Origin: Collinsella sp. AF23-2
GTDB taxonomy: Bacteria > Actinomycetota > Coriobacteriia > Coriobacteriales > Coriobacteriaceae
Direction: 5' to 3'
Assembly: GCF_003459245.1 (NCBI RefSeq)
Contig: NZ_QRVG01000012.1
Location: 6,580-70,579 of the forward strand
Length of the DNA: 64,000 bases
A program made the translations under genes and the position numbers. The notes beneath the pieces are model-generated. The model was not told the DNA's origin. It ran no database searches and saw only the letters and a program-made list of their open reading frames with translations. Positions 16,161 to 25,193 of this stretch are shown here, piece by piece. The first letter of the stretch is position 1. The number at the start of each line of letters is the position of its first letter.

Positions 16161-17322
16161 CCGTCCGGTTCGGGTCCTATATATTGCTAGAGGGATAAGC
16201 GAAATAGGCAATTGGTGTGCGAATATTGCTTTGCCAATGCTGATTTACGAGGTAACTCACGATGTTTCTGCAACTGCTTTGATGGTCTGCTGCAGATTTG
16301 CCCCCTCTCTGTTTTCAGTTGCGCTCGCGCAGCTGCCTCAGAAGATGGGTATCGGGACACTGCAGGCCATGAGATTGGCAGACTTAATTCGCGCGGGATT
16401 ATTCATTTGCTATATTTTTGTTGATAGTAAATGGAGTATGTTTGCTATTACGTGCGCGGTATCGCTTTGCCGAACGGTTGAAATGCCCTGCTTTTACTCG
16501 TTGTTAAGAGCCAATACGAATAGTATCAATCGCGACGTAATTAATAATTCGTTTGGGTTTCTGCAGAATTTGATGATGGTTCTGGGGCCAGTTGCCGGCG
16601 GTTTTGTTGTCGCTCAATTTGGGGCGGAGGCTGTTCTTGCATTAGACGCGCTATCTTTTGCCGCGTCGTTCTGGTTGCTGCGAGATGTTCCGTCGGTTAT
16701 CGAGGTTAATGATAAAGAGGGGATAAGCAAAAATGAAAAATACAGGACTGAATTTAGTGATCTTAGCGCGAAGCACTTGGCAATTGGTTTCCTATTAATC
16801 GATATTTCTAGTGGCGTGGCATTCGGCTCTCTGAATTCTCTTTTGCCAGCTATAGCGCAATTGCAATTTGACTCGTCATCGATACAATACGGATTCCTTC
16901 AGAGCAGTCTTACAATCGGACTGTTGTTCGGAAATACAATATATGGTCGTTTAATCAGTGGTTCCGATTGCGTTAAATCATATTGTTTTGTGACGTATCT
17001 TGCGCTCGGTGCGTATCTGGCGTTTGGCTATCGCTATGCGTCTGGGATATCGTTTATTTTCCTTTTTATCGTCGGTGCCGGAAACGCCATTCAAGATGTG
17101 CTTCTCATAACATCGCTGCAGGATTTGGCGAGAGACGGATCTGAATCGATAGGCCTGTTTTCAATTAGGGAGTCTTTGCAATCGGTTGCTGTTGTTATTT
17201 CAACACTCCTTGTTTCGCTGTTCACGAGCATCGCGATGTTCTCAATTCTCGTTACAGGACTTGGTGTATTTTCAATTATGATGGTAGTTGTGTTTCAATT
17301 GAATTATTTGCGAAAGATGTGA
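16138..17322 (+). CDS. MFS transporter, macrolide-efflux (MefA/MFS_3) type
   Basis: A 394-residue protein with about 12 membrane segments. The opening VLRASRPVRVLYIARGISEI, the GNWCANIALPMLIYEVTHDV loop, and the second half starting near residue 215 (HLAIGFLLIDISSGVAFGSL) fit the MFS_3 group of drug and metabolite exporters. The ATG at 16138 overlaps the DUF2087 gene by 23 bases; a GTG lies just before. Codon use and GC are lower than in the neighbours, so horizontal gain is likely. Its stop codon lies inside a perfect 19-bp tandem duplication. The substrate cannot be assigned. Confidence 0.8.
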   Translation: MFTVLRASRPVRVLYIARGISEIGNWCANIALPMLIYEVTHDVSATALMVCCRFAPSLFSVALAQLPQKMGIGTLQAMRLADLIRAGLFICYIFVDSKWSMFAITCAVSLCRTVEMPCFYSLLRANTNSINRDVINNSFGFLQNLMMVLGPVAGGFVVAQFGAEAVLALDALSFAASFWLLRDVPSVIEVNDKEGISKNEKYRTEFSDLSAKHLAIGFLLIDISSGVAFGSLNSLLPAIAQLQFDSSSIQYGFLQSSLTIGLLFGNTIYGRLISGSDCVKSYCFVTYLALGAYLAFGYRYASGISFIFLFIVGAGNAIQDVLLITSLQDLARDGSESIGLFSIRESLQSVAVVISTLLVSLFTSIAMFSILVTGLGVFSIMMVVVFQLNYLRKM

Positions 17323-17352
17323 CGTTGATATGCAGATGTGACGTTGATATGC
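17315..17352. repeat. perfect 19-bp tandem duplication over the MFS stop
   Basis: AGATGTGACGTTGATATGC occurs at 17315-17333 and again, directly adjacent, at 17334-17352. The first copy contains the TGA stop of the MFS gene. It is probably a slippage or insertion/excision footprint. Confidence 0.9.
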
Positions 17353-17390
17353 CTTAATTTTGAAATACATGCTCTTAGCACAGGTTGGCC

Positions 17391-17416
17391 TCTCAGTAAA
17401 CTGGGAGGTTGCTTTG
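17391..17416 (+). terminator. hairpin after the MFS gene
   Basis: CCTCTCAG, a TAAA loop and CTGGGAGG make an 8-bp stem with one G-T pair, followed by TTGCTTT. It lies between the AT-rich block and nadE and probably terminates the MFS transcript. Confidence 0.5.
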
Positions 17417-17475
17417 GCTAGTTAGAGATATGTGAACGTCCGTTAGACTGAATCTCAGGGTAGAAGGGGCCTCCA

Positions 17476-19476
17476 GTGTCCAGATCAACAAAGCAATGCT
17501 GCGTTTCGGCTAATAAGAACGATGGCTTTTTGCGTGTGGCGGCGGCGTCGCCGCGGATTCGCGTGGCCGATGTCGAGGGCAATGCCGAGGTTGCGCTGGC
17601 GGCCGTTCGCGAGGCTGCCGAGCGCGGCGTTCGTGCTCTGGTTTTGCCCGAGCTTAATCTGACTGGCTATACCGCGGCCGATCTGTTCCATAACCGCACA
17701 TTACTGCATGCCTGCGAGACCGCACTGGCACATATTCTCGATGAAACCCGCGGGCTGCCGATTGTCTTTACCATCGGTCTTCCCGTTGCAGTTGCCGAGA
17801 GTATCTACAACTGCGCCGCCGTGTGCTGCGCGGGCGAGCTTTTGGGCCTCACGGCCAAAAAGTATCTGCCCAATTACGGTGAGTTTTATGAGCGCCGCTG
17901 GTTTGCTCCGGCGCCCGTAGATTCTGTGTGGGTCGAGTTTGCCGGTCAGGGTCCGGTTCCGCTGGGTTCGGGGCTTGTCTACCGCTGCTGTGATGAAGGT
18001 GCCGAGGATATGGTGCTGGGCGTTGAGGTCTGCGAGGACCTGTGGGTGCCGGCGCCCCCTTCGACCGAGATGGCGCTTGCCGGTGCGACGGTGATCCTCA
18101 ATCCGTCGGCTTCGGACGAGATTATCGGTAAGGCGGATTACCGACGCAGCCTCATATCCAACCAGAGCGCGCGCCTGTACTGCGCCTATGCCTATGCGGA
18201 CGCGAGTGAGGGCGAGTCCACGACCGATATGGTCTTTGCGGGCGAGAACCTCGTCTACGAAAACGGCTCCAAGCTCGCCGCGACCAAACTGCTTACCTGC
18301 GATATGGCCATCGCCGACGTTGACCTTGACCGCCTGGTTGCCGAGCGCCGTCGCTCGACGACGTGGGCGCGCGCGGACGATGCGCCGGAGGCCACGACCG
18401 TTGAGTTTTCGTTTGAGGGCGTGCTGGCCAAAGAGCCTGTTCTGCGCGATGCCTGCGATATCGACCGCGTTTTCCCTCGCGCGCCTTTTGTGCCGGCCGA
18501 CCACGGCGACCTGGCCGAGCGCTGCGAGACCATCCTCGACCTGCAGACTGCCGGCCTCAAGACCCGCCTTGCCCATACGGGTACCAAGGCTGCAGTCATC
18601 GGTCTTTCGGGCGGCCTGGACTCCACGCTGGCACTGCTTGTAGCCGTGCGTGCCTTCGATGCACTGGGGCTGCCGCGCACGGGCATCACGGCAGTCTCCA
18701 TGCCCGGCTTTGGCACGACGCACCGCACTAAGTCGAATGCCGAGTCGCTCGCCCGCGACTTGGGTGTGAGCTTCCGCGAGGTTTCGATCCACGCGGCTGT
18801 GGAGCAGCACTTCAAGGACATTGAGCACGATCCGGCCGTGCAGGACGTAACCTACGAGAACAGCCAGGCGCGCGAACGTACGCAGATTCTGATGGACCTG
18901 GCCAACCAGGCTGGCGGTTTTGTCATTGGCACGGGCGACCTGTCGGAGCTGGCGCTCGGCTGGGCTACCTATAACGGCGACCACATGAGCATGTACGCCG
19001 TCAACGCGAGCGTGCCCAAGACGCTTGTGCGCCATCTGGTGCGCTATGCCGCCGATGTCTTTGGCGGGCGCATTGCCGAGGTCTTGCTCGATATCCTCGA
19101 TACGCCGGTGTCCCCCGAGCTTCTGCCGCCCACGGGCGACGGCGAGATTGCGCAGAAGACCGAGGATTTGGTGGGCCCATACGAGTTGCACGACTACTTC
19201 CTCTACTACCTGCTGCGTTTTGGCTTTGAGCCGGCCAAGATCTACCGCATGGCGCTCAAGAGCTTTGAGGGCGTCTACGATGTCAAGACCGTCCACACAT
19301 GGCTACGTACGTTCTACCGTCGCTTCTTTGCCCAGCAGTTTAAGCGCAGCTGCCTGCCCGATGGTCCCAAGGTGGGTTCGGTGACGCTCAGCCCGCGCGG
19401 CGATTGGCGTATGCCGAGTGACGCAAGCTCACGTCTGTGGCTCGCGCAGATCGACGCCCTCAATCCAATTGACTAA
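17476..19476 (+). CDS. nadE: glutamine-dependent NAD+ synthetase
   Basis: A 666-residue two-domain enzyme. The N-terminal nitrilase-type glutaminase domain has its catalytic triad as Glu59 (LVLPELNLTG), Lys128 (GLTAKKYLPNYG) and Cys186 (GVEVCEDLW). The C-terminal synthetase domain has the PP-loop GLSGGLDST at 376-384 and the later IGTGDLSELALGW segment. It makes NAD+ from deamido-NAD+, ATP and glutamine. The start is the GTG at 17476 with AAGGGG 6 bases before it; there is no later good start before the conserved RVAAASPRIRVADVEGN. The length agrees with the long actinobacterial NadE form. It has its own terminator. Confidence 0.93.
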   Translation: MSRSTKQCCVSANKNDGFLRVAAASPRIRVADVEGNAEVALAAVREAAERGVRALVLPELNLTGYTAADLFHNRTLLHACETALAHILDETRGLPIVFTIGLPVAVAESIYNCAAVCCAGELLGLTAKKYLPNYGEFYERRWFAPAPVDSVWVEFAGQGPVPLGSGLVYRCCDEGAEDMVLGVEVCEDLWVPAPPSTEMALAGATVILNPSASDEIIGKADYRRSLISNQSARLYCAYAYADASEGESTTDMVFAGENLVYENGSKLAATKLLTCDMAIADVDLDRLVAERRRSTTWARADDAPEATTVEFSFEGVLAKEPVLRDACDIDRVFPRAPFVPADHGDLAERCETILDLQTAGLKTRLAHTGTKAAVIGLSGGLDSTLALLVAVRAFDALGLPRTGITAVSMPGFGTTHRTKSNAESLARDLGVSFREVSIHAAVEQHFKDIEHDPAVQDVTYENSQARERTQILMDLANQAGGFVIGTGDLSELALGWATYNGDHMSMYAVNASVPKTLVRHLVRYAADVFGGRIAEVLLDILDTPVSPELLPPTGDGEIAQKTEDLVGPYELHDYFLYYLLRFGFEPAKIYRMALKSFEGVYDVKTVHTWLRTFYRRFFAQQFKRSCLPDGPKVGSVTLSPRGDWRMPSDASSRLWLAQIDALNPID

Positions 19477-19544
19477 GGTTGGCTAAATTGAACCAATACG
19501 GGGGTTGTAAGCGTTACACTTTTGAAATCTGATGGCCCGTATCG

Positions 19545-19576
19545 CGCGGCGCTCTTGTCGGAGCGCCGCGTTTTTT
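19545..19576 (+). terminator. rho-independent terminator of nadE
   Basis: CGCGGCGCTC (19545-19554) pairs with GAGCGCCGCG (19561-19570) around a 6-nt loop, followed by six T. It sits only 7 bases before the ribosome site of the aminotransferase, so the two genes are transcribed largely separately unless there is read-through. Confidence 0.9.
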
Positions 19577-19594
19577 ATATCGAAAGGTGGCACC

Positions 19595-20758
19595 ATGCAG
19601 GCATCGCAGCGTCTCGACCGCTTTGGCGCGGAGGTCTTCGCCTCGCTCAACAATAAGCTTCTCGCGCTGAAGGCTCAGGGCAAGACCATTTACAACATGA
19701 GCGTGGGCACGCCCGACTTTAAGCCGTACGACCACGTGGTCGAGGCGCTCACGCAGGCAGCCCAAGATCCCGAGATGTGGAAGTATGCCCTGCGCGACCT
19801 GCCCGAACTCAAGCAAGCCGTGTGCGATTACTATGAGCGCCGCTTTGGCGTTTCGGGCATTACGCCGTCCATGGTGCAGTCGTGCAACGGCACACAGGAG
19901 GGCGTGGGCCATTTGGGCCTGGCCCTGCTCGATCCGGGTGACACCATTCTGGTTCCCGATCCGTGCTACCCGGTCTTTGAGGCAGGTGCCAAGATCGCCG
20001 ATGCCAAGCTCGAGTACTATCCGTTGGTTGCCGAGCATAATTACCTGCCCTATGTGGCGGGTATCGATCCCGAGGTTGCCGACCGTGCCAAGTATATGAT
20101 CGTGTCGCTGCCCGCGAACCCGGTCGGCTCGGTGGGCACGCCCGAGGTCTACGAGGAGATCATCGCTTTCGCCCGCGAGCACGATCTGCTCATCGTCCAT
20201 GACAACGCGTACTCCGACATCGTGTTCGACGGCGAGCCGGGTGGCAGCTTCTTGCAGTATCCCGGCGCGCTCGAGGTGGGCGTGGAGTTCTTCTCGCTCT
20301 CCAAGTCGTTTAACGTCACCGGTGCGCGTATCGGCTTTTTGGTCGGCCGCGAGGACGTGGTCTCTGCCTTTGCCAAGCTGCGCGGCCAGATCGACTTTGG
20401 TATGTTCTTCCCGATCCAGAAGGCTGCTATCGCCTGCCTGAACGGTCCGCGCGATGAGGTCGAGGCGCAGCGTCTGAAGTACCAGGAACGCCGCGATGCC
20501 CTGTGCGACGGTCTTGAGGGCCTGGGCTGGGAGCGTCCCAACGCGCATGGCTCTATGTTTGTGTGGGCCAAGCTTCCCGGTGGTCGCACCGATTCCATGG
20601 CGTTTTGCGAGGAGCTTATGGAGAAGGCCGGCGTTGTGGTGACGCCGGGCGCGAGCTTTGGCCCTTCGGGCGAGGGGCACGTGCGTATGGCACTGGTCTT
20701 GCCGCCCGATCAGATCGCTTTGGCTGTCGAGGCCATTCGCGAGGCTGGCCTGTATTAG
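19595..20758 (+). CDS. class I/II aminotransferase, DapL/PatA-like
   Basis: A 387-residue fold-type I PLP enzyme. SVGTPDFKPYDHV is the N-terminal substrate loop, ANPVGSVGTPEVY corresponds to the N-P-T-G motif (with the Thr replaced by Val), and FFSLSKSFNVTGARIGFLVG carries the PLP lysine in SLSKS. HDNAYSDIVFDG matches the H-D-x-A-Y-x-x-I-x-F-D-G pattern of LL-diaminopimelate aminotransferase-like enzymes. Because DapH and an M20 deacetylase are encoded at 24-30 kb, an N-acetyl-LL-DAP aminotransferase role (PatA-like) is possible. The ATG at 19595 follows AAAGGTGG. A general alanine or aromatic aminotransferase is the alternative. Confidence 0.7.
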   Translation: MQASQRLDRFGAEVFASLNNKLLALKAQGKTIYNMSVGTPDFKPYDHVVEALTQAAQDPEMWKYALRDLPELKQAVCDYYERRFGVSGITPSMVQSCNGTQEGVGHLGLALLDPGDTILVPDPCYPVFEAGAKIADAKLEYYPLVAEHNYLPYVAGIDPEVADRAKYMIVSLPANPVGSVGTPEVYEEIIAFAREHDLLIVHDNAYSDIVFDGEPGGSFLQYPGALEVGVEFFSLSKSFNVTGARIGFLVGREDVVSAFAKLRGQIDFGMFFPIQKAAIACLNGPRDEVEAQRLKYQERRDALCDGLEGLGWERPNAHGSMFVWAKLPGGRTDSMAFCEELMEKAGVVVTPGASFGPSGEGHVRMALVLPPDQIALAVEAIREAGLY

Positions 20759-20901
20759 AAACCTATTTCGACCCGTCAATAGCTCGAAACCGATTTCGTG
20801 CAGTTATTTTACGAATTCTGCAAACAATTTCGGTAAACGGTCGATTTTTGGCTGCGAATAGGGGCATAATCAAAGTCCCGATTGGATGTATTGGGATTAC
20901 G

Positions 20902-20934
20902 ACAAGCCGCTCGGGTCGTTCCCGGGCGGCTTGT
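20902..20934 (+). terminator. strong hairpin in the ldh leader
   Basis: A 14-bp stem with one G-T pair: ACAAGCCGCTCGGG (20902-20915) pairs with CCCGGGCGGCTTGT (20921-20934), with a 5-nt loop and T's within and after the 3' arm. It ends 26 bases before the ldh ATG. It terminates read-through from the aminotransferase gene, or attenuates ldh if the promoter lies upstream (a CATAAT box is at 20865-20870). Confidence 0.65.
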
Positions 20935-20959
20935 TTGTGGAGAGAGATGGGAGTTTCTA

Positions 20960-21910
20960 ATGGTTAACGAGAAGAAGGTCGCTATTGTCGGCTGCGGTTT
21001 CGTCGGTTCGTCTTCGGCGTTCGCACTGATGCAGAGTGGTCTGTTCTCCGAGATGGTCCTCATCGACGTGGACAAGAACCGTGCCGAGGGTGAGGCCCTG
21101 GATATCGCGCACGGCATGACGTTTGCCGAGCCGATGAAGATCTACGCCGGCGATTATTCCGATGTCGCCGACGCCGCCATGATCGTCGTCACTGCTGGCG
21201 CTGCCCAGAAGCCCGGTGAGACCCGCCTGGACCTGGTCAACAAGAACGTCAGCATCTTCAAGTCCATTATTCCCGAGATTAAGAAGTCCGGCTTCGACGG
21301 CATTCTGTTAATCGTCTCCAACCCGGTCGATGTTCTGACCTACGCCGCCATCAAGATGTCCGGCCTGCCCGAGGGCCACGTCATCGGTTCCGGTACCGTG
21401 CTCGACACCGGCCGCCTGCAGCAGATGCTTGGTGCCCACGTCGAGGTTGACCCGCGCGATGTCCAGGCCTATGTCATGGGTGAGCACGGCGACTCCGAGT
21501 TCGTCGCTTGGTCCAGCGCTCAGGTTGCCGGCGTTCCGCTGAACACCTTCTGTGAGCTTCACGGCCACCTGGAGCATGAGGCTGCCGAGAAGCGTATCGC
21601 CGAGGACGTCAAGAACTCCGCCTACACCATCATCGAGAAGAAGCACGCCACCTACTATGGCGTCGCCATGGCCGTCAAGCGCATCTGCACCGCCGTCATG
21701 CGCGATGAGCAGACCGTTCTGCCCGTCTCCTCGCTCATGGTGGGCGAGTATGGCCTGTCCGATCTCGCCATCTCCATGCCGACTGTCGTTGGCCGCGACG
21801 GCGTTGTCTGCCGCGTCCCCGTCCCGCTGGACGATGACGAGCAGCATGAGCTCACCGCTTCCGCCAAGGCCCTCAAGGACATCATCGACAGCGTCGACTT
21901 CTCCTGCTAA
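20960..21910 (+). CDS. ldh: L-lactate dehydrogenase
   Basis: A 316-residue NAD-dependent dehydrogenase. The Rossmann motif VAIVGCGFVGSS is at residues 6-17. TAGAAQKPGETRLDLV near residues 80-95 has Gln in the specificity position, as in lactate and not malate dehydrogenases, with the catalytic-loop Arg. VSNPVDVLTYAA and GEHGDSEFVAWS with the catalytic His follow. It reduces pyruvate to L-lactate to regenerate NAD+ in fermentation. The ATG at 20960 has GGGAG 7 bases upstream. It is monocistronic between two hairpins. An LDH of this type is often allosterically controlled by fructose 1,6-bisphosphate, which I cannot verify here. Confidence 0.92.
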   Translation: MVNEKKVAIVGCGFVGSSSAFALMQSGLFSEMVLIDVDKNRAEGEALDIAHGMTFAEPMKIYAGDYSDVADAAMIVVTAGAAQKPGETRLDLVNKNVSIFKSIIPEIKKSGFDGILLIVSNPVDVLTYAAIKMSGLPEGHVIGSGTVLDTGRLQQMLGAHVEVDPRDVQAYVMGEHGDSEFVAWSSAQVAGVPLNTFCELHGHLEHEAAEKRIAEDVKNSAYTIIEKKHATYYGVAMAVKRICTAVMRDEQTVLPVSSLMVGEYGLSDLAISMPTVVGRDGVVCRVPVPLDDDEQHELTASAKALKDIIDSVDFSC

Positions 21911-21943
21911 ATCAAGCTCGCCAGAGCGAAAAGCTACAATGAA

Positions 21944-21977
21944 GGCGTCCGGGTCCACACGGCCCGGGCGCCTTTTT
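21944..21977 (+). terminator. rho-independent terminator of ldh
   Basis: GGCGTCCGGG (21944-21953) pairs with CCCGGGCGCC (21963-21972) with one G-T pair, followed by five T. It lies 33 bases past the ldh stop. Confidence 0.9.
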
Positions 21978-22007
21978 GGTGCAAAGTAACCTGACCTCAA
22001 TGCACCA
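21977..22007. repeat. intergenic GGTGCA...TGCACC repeat, copy A
   Basis: A 31-nt element with 7-bp inverted ends TGGTGCA/TGCACCA around AAGTAACCTGACCTCAA. A closely related copy lies at 23190-23220. The two copies bracket the DUF2974 gene, this one 18 bases before its ATG. Confidence 0.75.
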
Positions 22008-22024
22008 TAGTTGATGGGAGGGCC

Positions 22025-23185
22025 ATGTCGGATTCGCCTAATTTTTTGACCTATGCCCAGACGGCGTTTGATCCGTTTGAGGAGCGGCCGTTCTGCGCGG
22101 TGGATAGCCTGGTCTTTGCGTGGCTGTCCTATTTGCGTTTGCCGGGTGATATGGCGGAGCTGACGGACTGGCAGGGCCTAGACGTACGCGAGCTGCTGCG
22201 TGCCGAGTGCTACCGGGACATGATTGACGACTTGTGGGACCCAGAGGGGAGCAGGGCCTTGTTGGAGGCCGTGGCAGCAAGCCCTCGCTACCGTGGCGTG
22301 CACGTTTGCGGCTATCGTGCCGTGAGCGATGTGGTGGCGACAGAGCAGTTTGCAGCCATGGCGTTCCGGTTTCCGGCGGGGTTTAGCTATCTTTCCTTCC
22401 GGGGGACCGACAGCACGATTGTGGGCTGGAAAGAGGACTTTAACATGGCGTTCCGGTGTCCTGTGCCGGCCCAGGAATCCGCGACGCGTTATGTGGACGA
22501 GGCGGCGGATGCGATTGACGGGCCGCTTTTGTGCGGAGGTCATTCCAAGGGTGGAAACCTTGCGGTGTACGGTGCGGCGATGTGCCCCGATGTCGCCCGT
22601 GAGCGAATCGAACGGGCGTATTCCCATGATGGTCCGGGCTTCGTCGAGGAGTTTCTGAGCGGCAACGCCTTCGCCGACCTATCCGGTCGAATCGACAAGA
22701 CGCTACCTCGGTCGTCGATCTTTGGCATGATTTTCGAGACACAGGAGGACTATGCCATCGTTGAGAGCACCGAGTTCAGCCTGCTTCAGCATAATCCCTT
22801 TAGCTGGGTGGTTGATGGTCGCGACTTCGTGTACTGTGAGCGCCTGTCCGCCGGTGCTCGATACGTTGATGGCTCCATTCGCGAGATGCTGCTTGCGGTG
22901 TCGCCTAGCGAGCGCGAGCGTTTTGTAGATGCGTTGTTCTCCGTGCTTGAGGCTACGGGTGCTGAGCGGTTTGCGGATATCGCTGGGAATCTGCGCGAGA
23001 GCCTGCCCGTGATGCTCCAGGCTGCGCAAGGCTTTGACAAGGATACACGACGCTTTGTCTCGCAGACTATCGTTGCGATTCTTAAGTGTGCGCTTCTGCC
23101 CAAACGTCCCCAGATCGACATGCCCGCTGCCGGCAAGAGCTTGGCAGAACAGCTCGAGGCTTGGCAGTCCGAGCTCCTGCGCTAA
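22025..23185 (+). CDS. DUF2974 (Mbeg1-like) alpha/beta-hydrolase
   Basis: A 386-residue cytoplasmic protein of the Mbeg1-like DUF2974 family. FSYLSFRGTDSTIVGWKEDF (around 120-140) and GGHSKGGNLAVYGA (around 170-183) give the lipase-type oxyanion and nucleophile motifs (G-H-S-K-G with Ser as nucleophile), followed by SHDGPGF. The fold suggests a serine hydrolase or lipase; its natural substrate is unknown in bacteria. There is no signal peptide. The ATG at 22025 has GGGAGG at a good distance. It is flanked by two copies of a small hairpin repeat and stands alone. Confidence 0.8.
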   Translation: MSDSPNFLTYAQTAFDPFEERPFCAVDSLVFAWLSYLRLPGDMAELTDWQGLDVRELLRAECYRDMIDDLWDPEGSRALLEAVAASPRYRGVHVCGYRAVSDVVATEQFAAMAFRFPAGFSYLSFRGTDSTIVGWKEDFNMAFRCPVPAQESATRYVDEAADAIDGPLLCGGHSKGGNLAVYGAAMCPDVARERIERAYSHDGPGFVEEFLSGNAFADLSGRIDKTLPRSSIFGMIFETQEDYAIVESTEFSLLQHNPFSWVVDGRDFVYCERLSAGARYVDGSIREMLLAVSPSERERFVDALFSVLEATGAERFADIAGNLRESLPVMLQAAQGFDKDTRRFVSQTIVAILKCALLPKRPQIDMPAAGKSLAEQLEAWQSELLR

Positions 23186-23189
23186 CCAT

Positions 23190-23220
23190 TGGTGCAAAGC
23201 AACCTGTCCCCGATGCACCA
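23190..23220. repeat. intergenic GGTGCA...TGCACC repeat, copy B
   Basis: TGGTGCA/TGCACCA ends around AAGCAACCTGTCCCCGA. It matches copy A (21977-22007) at most positions in the same orientation and same length. It starts 4 bases after the DUF2974 stop codon. Confidence 0.75.
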
Positions 23221-23296
23221 ATCTTCGATGCGCCTGGGGCGGGATCGACCGCTATACTGGTTCGTGCCGAAATCGATCTAGAACGGAATGCCGTAT

Positions 23297-24301
23297 ATGA
23301 AAATCAATCACGCGATTCTGCATATCCTGGACTTTGACTCTGCCGTCAACGTCATGAGCCAGCGCGAGCTCGATATCGAAAGTCGTACCGTGCGCAATTT
23401 CGTAACCACGCATCTGCGCCGCGCACGCACCTCGGCCGACAATAAACGCGCCACGTTTGCCGAGAACTCTGCGTTCGGCGGCGAGCTCAAGGGCTATTTC
23501 TTTGGCGAGCGCGAATTCGTGGACCTGTCGCAGCAGATTGCGGAGTTTATCTCCTCCGAGCTCACCAAAGCCGAGAAAGCCGAGTCTACCGATGTGCTCG
23601 TGGCTGATTTTGACGACGATGAGGATGCCCGCTGGTTTGCCGTGATGCTGCTGGGCTCCAAGCAGGCTTTTATGCACGAGGTGGGCCGCGAGGAAGGGGA
23701 GGTACGCAACGACATCGCGCGCCACTACGCTATTCTGCCGAATCCCTCGCAAAAGGTGCCAAGCTATGCCATCGTGCGCGCGAGCACCATGGAGATCGGC
23801 TACGTGGACAAGAAGCGCAAGATTGCCGGCGAGGATCGTATGCTTATCCCCGATGGCCTGCTGCAGTGCGACACGGGCGTATCGGGTAAGGAGGTCATCG
23901 ACACCGTGACGCGTGTGGTCGAGGAAGTCGCCGAGGAACACGGTGCCAATACGGCCGTAGCGCTCGCTAAGGTTAAGGCTGCCGTTGCCGAGAAGGTCGA
24001 GGATGACGAGGAGCTGCCGCCTTGGGATATCGTCGATGAGGTCTTTGAGGACGAGCCGGTCATCAAAGAGAGCGTGCGCGCGGCACTGACCGAGGAGAAG
24101 GTTCCTGAGCGCGTTCCTGTGGAGCGCAAGCAGGTCGAGCGCGCGGCCGTGCGCAATCACAAGATTCGTACCGATACGGGCATCGAGATCAGCTTCCCGG
24201 CCGAGATGGGTTCGAATTCCGAGTACATTGAGTTCGTCAATGAGCCCAACGGCCTCATCTCCATCGAACTCAAGAATATCGGCAGCATCGAGAATCGATA
24301 A
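23297..24301 (+). CDS. nucleoid-associated protein (NdpA/YejK family)
   Basis: A 334-residue NdpA-like protein: MKINHAILHILDFDSAVNVM at the start, FVTTHLRRARTSADNKRATF, then ADFDDDEDARWFAVMLLGSK and YVDKKRKIAGEDRMLIPDGL. NdpA/YejK associates with the nucleoid and, in E. coli, affects topoisomerase IV; some homologues sit near phage or plasmid genes. The usual opening M-K-I-N-H-A-I-L-H and GGA upstream favour the ATG at 23297 over 23288. The length is typical (about 335). The gene stands alone, convergent with dapH and separated from it by a shared terminator. Confidence 0.85.
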   Translation: MKINHAILHILDFDSAVNVMSQRELDIESRTVRNFVTTHLRRARTSADNKRATFAENSAFGGELKGYFFGEREFVDLSQQIAEFISSELTKAEKAESTDVLVADFDDDEDARWFAVMLLGSKQAFMHEVGREEGEVRNDIARHYAILPNPSQKVPSYAIVRASTMEIGYVDKKRKIAGEDRMLIPDGLLQCDTGVSGKEVIDTVTRVVEEVAEEHGANTAVALAKVKAAVAEKVEDDEELPPWDIVDEVFEDEPVIKESVRAALTEEKVPERVPVERKQVERAAVRNHKIRTDTGIEISFPAEMGSNSEYIEFVNEPNGLISIELKNIGSIENR

Positions 24302-24329
24302 GTTGCGTTACGTCTACAGCGAGAAAGCA

Positions 24330-24359
24330 AAGGCCGAAGCTCTTTGGGGCTTCGGCCTT
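24330..24359. terminator. bidirectional terminator
   Basis: AAGGCCGAAGC (24330-24340) pairs perfectly with GCTTCGGCCTT (24349-24359) around an 8-nt loop, with T-rich sequence after it on the plus strand. It serves the ndpA-like gene and, from the other side, the lysine operon that ends at 24435. Confidence 0.85.
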
Positions 24360-24434
24360 CTTGTTTGGGGATGAATTGCCCCGCAGGTTGAGCATAAGTC
24401 AGCGAAAACGCGGTTTGTCAAAACCGCGTAACTA

Positions 24435-25154
24435 TTAAAGTTGACGTAAGCCCTCTTCCAGGCCGGTCTTGCTGTCGGTCTTCTCGTCGCGCATCTTGAT
24501 GACGCGGGCGGGGACACCGGCCACGACCGCACCGGCGGGGACGTCCTCGACGCACACGGCGCCGGCGGCAACGACAGCGCCCTTGCCTACGTGCACGCCC
24601 TCCAGAACCACGGCGTTGGCGCCGATCATGACATCGTCCTCGATGATGACGGGCGTGGCGCTGGCGGGCTCCACGACGCCTGCCAGCACGGTGCCGGCGC
24701 CGATGTGGCAGTTCTTACCCACGGTGGCGCGACCGCCCAGCACGGCGCCCATATCGATCATGGAACCCTCGCCGATAACGGAGCCGATGTTGATGATGGC
24801 GCCCATCATGATGACGGCACGGTCGCCAATCTCGACGCGGTCGCGGATGATCGCGCCCGGCTCGATGCGGGCGTTGATGCCCTTAAGGTCGAGCATGGGC
24901 ACGGCGGAGTTGCGGCAATCGTTTTCAACGTCGTAGTAATCGATGGAGTCGGCGTTGGCGTCCAGGATGGCCTTAAGCTCATCCCAGTCGCCAAAGACGG
25001 TCTTGCCACGACGACCGCCGTAGACATGTGCGTCGCCCCAGGCAACCTTCATGCCCGGCTTCTCGCGCACGTACAGCTTGACGGGCGTCTTTTTGGGCGC
25101 GGTGGCGATGTAGTTGATAATCTCCTGTGCATCCATCTCGGCTGCGTTGCTCAT
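24435..25154 (-). CDS. dapH: tetrahydrodipicolinate N-acetyltransferase
   Basis: A 239-residue left-handed beta-helix acetyltransferase. The opening [20 protein letters not shown] and the hexapeptide repeats ([20 protein letters not shown], then [20 protein letters not shown]) match DapH, which transfers acetyl from acetyl-CoA to L-2,3,4,5-tetrahydrodipicolinate. This marks the acetylated branch of the diaminopimelate pathway. It is the last gene of the operon, 39 bases after dapB, with AGGAGA before the ATG. The length equals that of Bacillus DapH (236). Control would come from the lysine riboswitch at the operon start. Confidence 0.95.
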   Translation of the reverse strand: MSNAAEMDAQEIINYIATAPKKTPVKLYVREKPGMKVAWGDAHVYGGRRGKTVFGDWDELKAILDANADSIDYYDVENDCRNSAVPMLDLKGINARIEPGAIIRDRVEIGDRAVIMMGAIINIGSVIGEGSMIDMGAVLGGRATVGKNCHIGAGTVLAGVVEPASATPVIIEDDVMIGANAVVLEGVHVGKGAVVAAGAVCVEDVPAGAVVAGVPARVIKMRDEKTDSKTGLEEGLRQL

Positions 25155-25193
25155 TTGCTATCTCTCCTTTGGGTGGATTCGGTTGATACCTGG

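Noticed and set aside
17701..19296. A 531-residue minus-strand frame opposite nadE
   Set aside because: Shadow of the NadE gene, whose plus-strand motifs are unmistakable.
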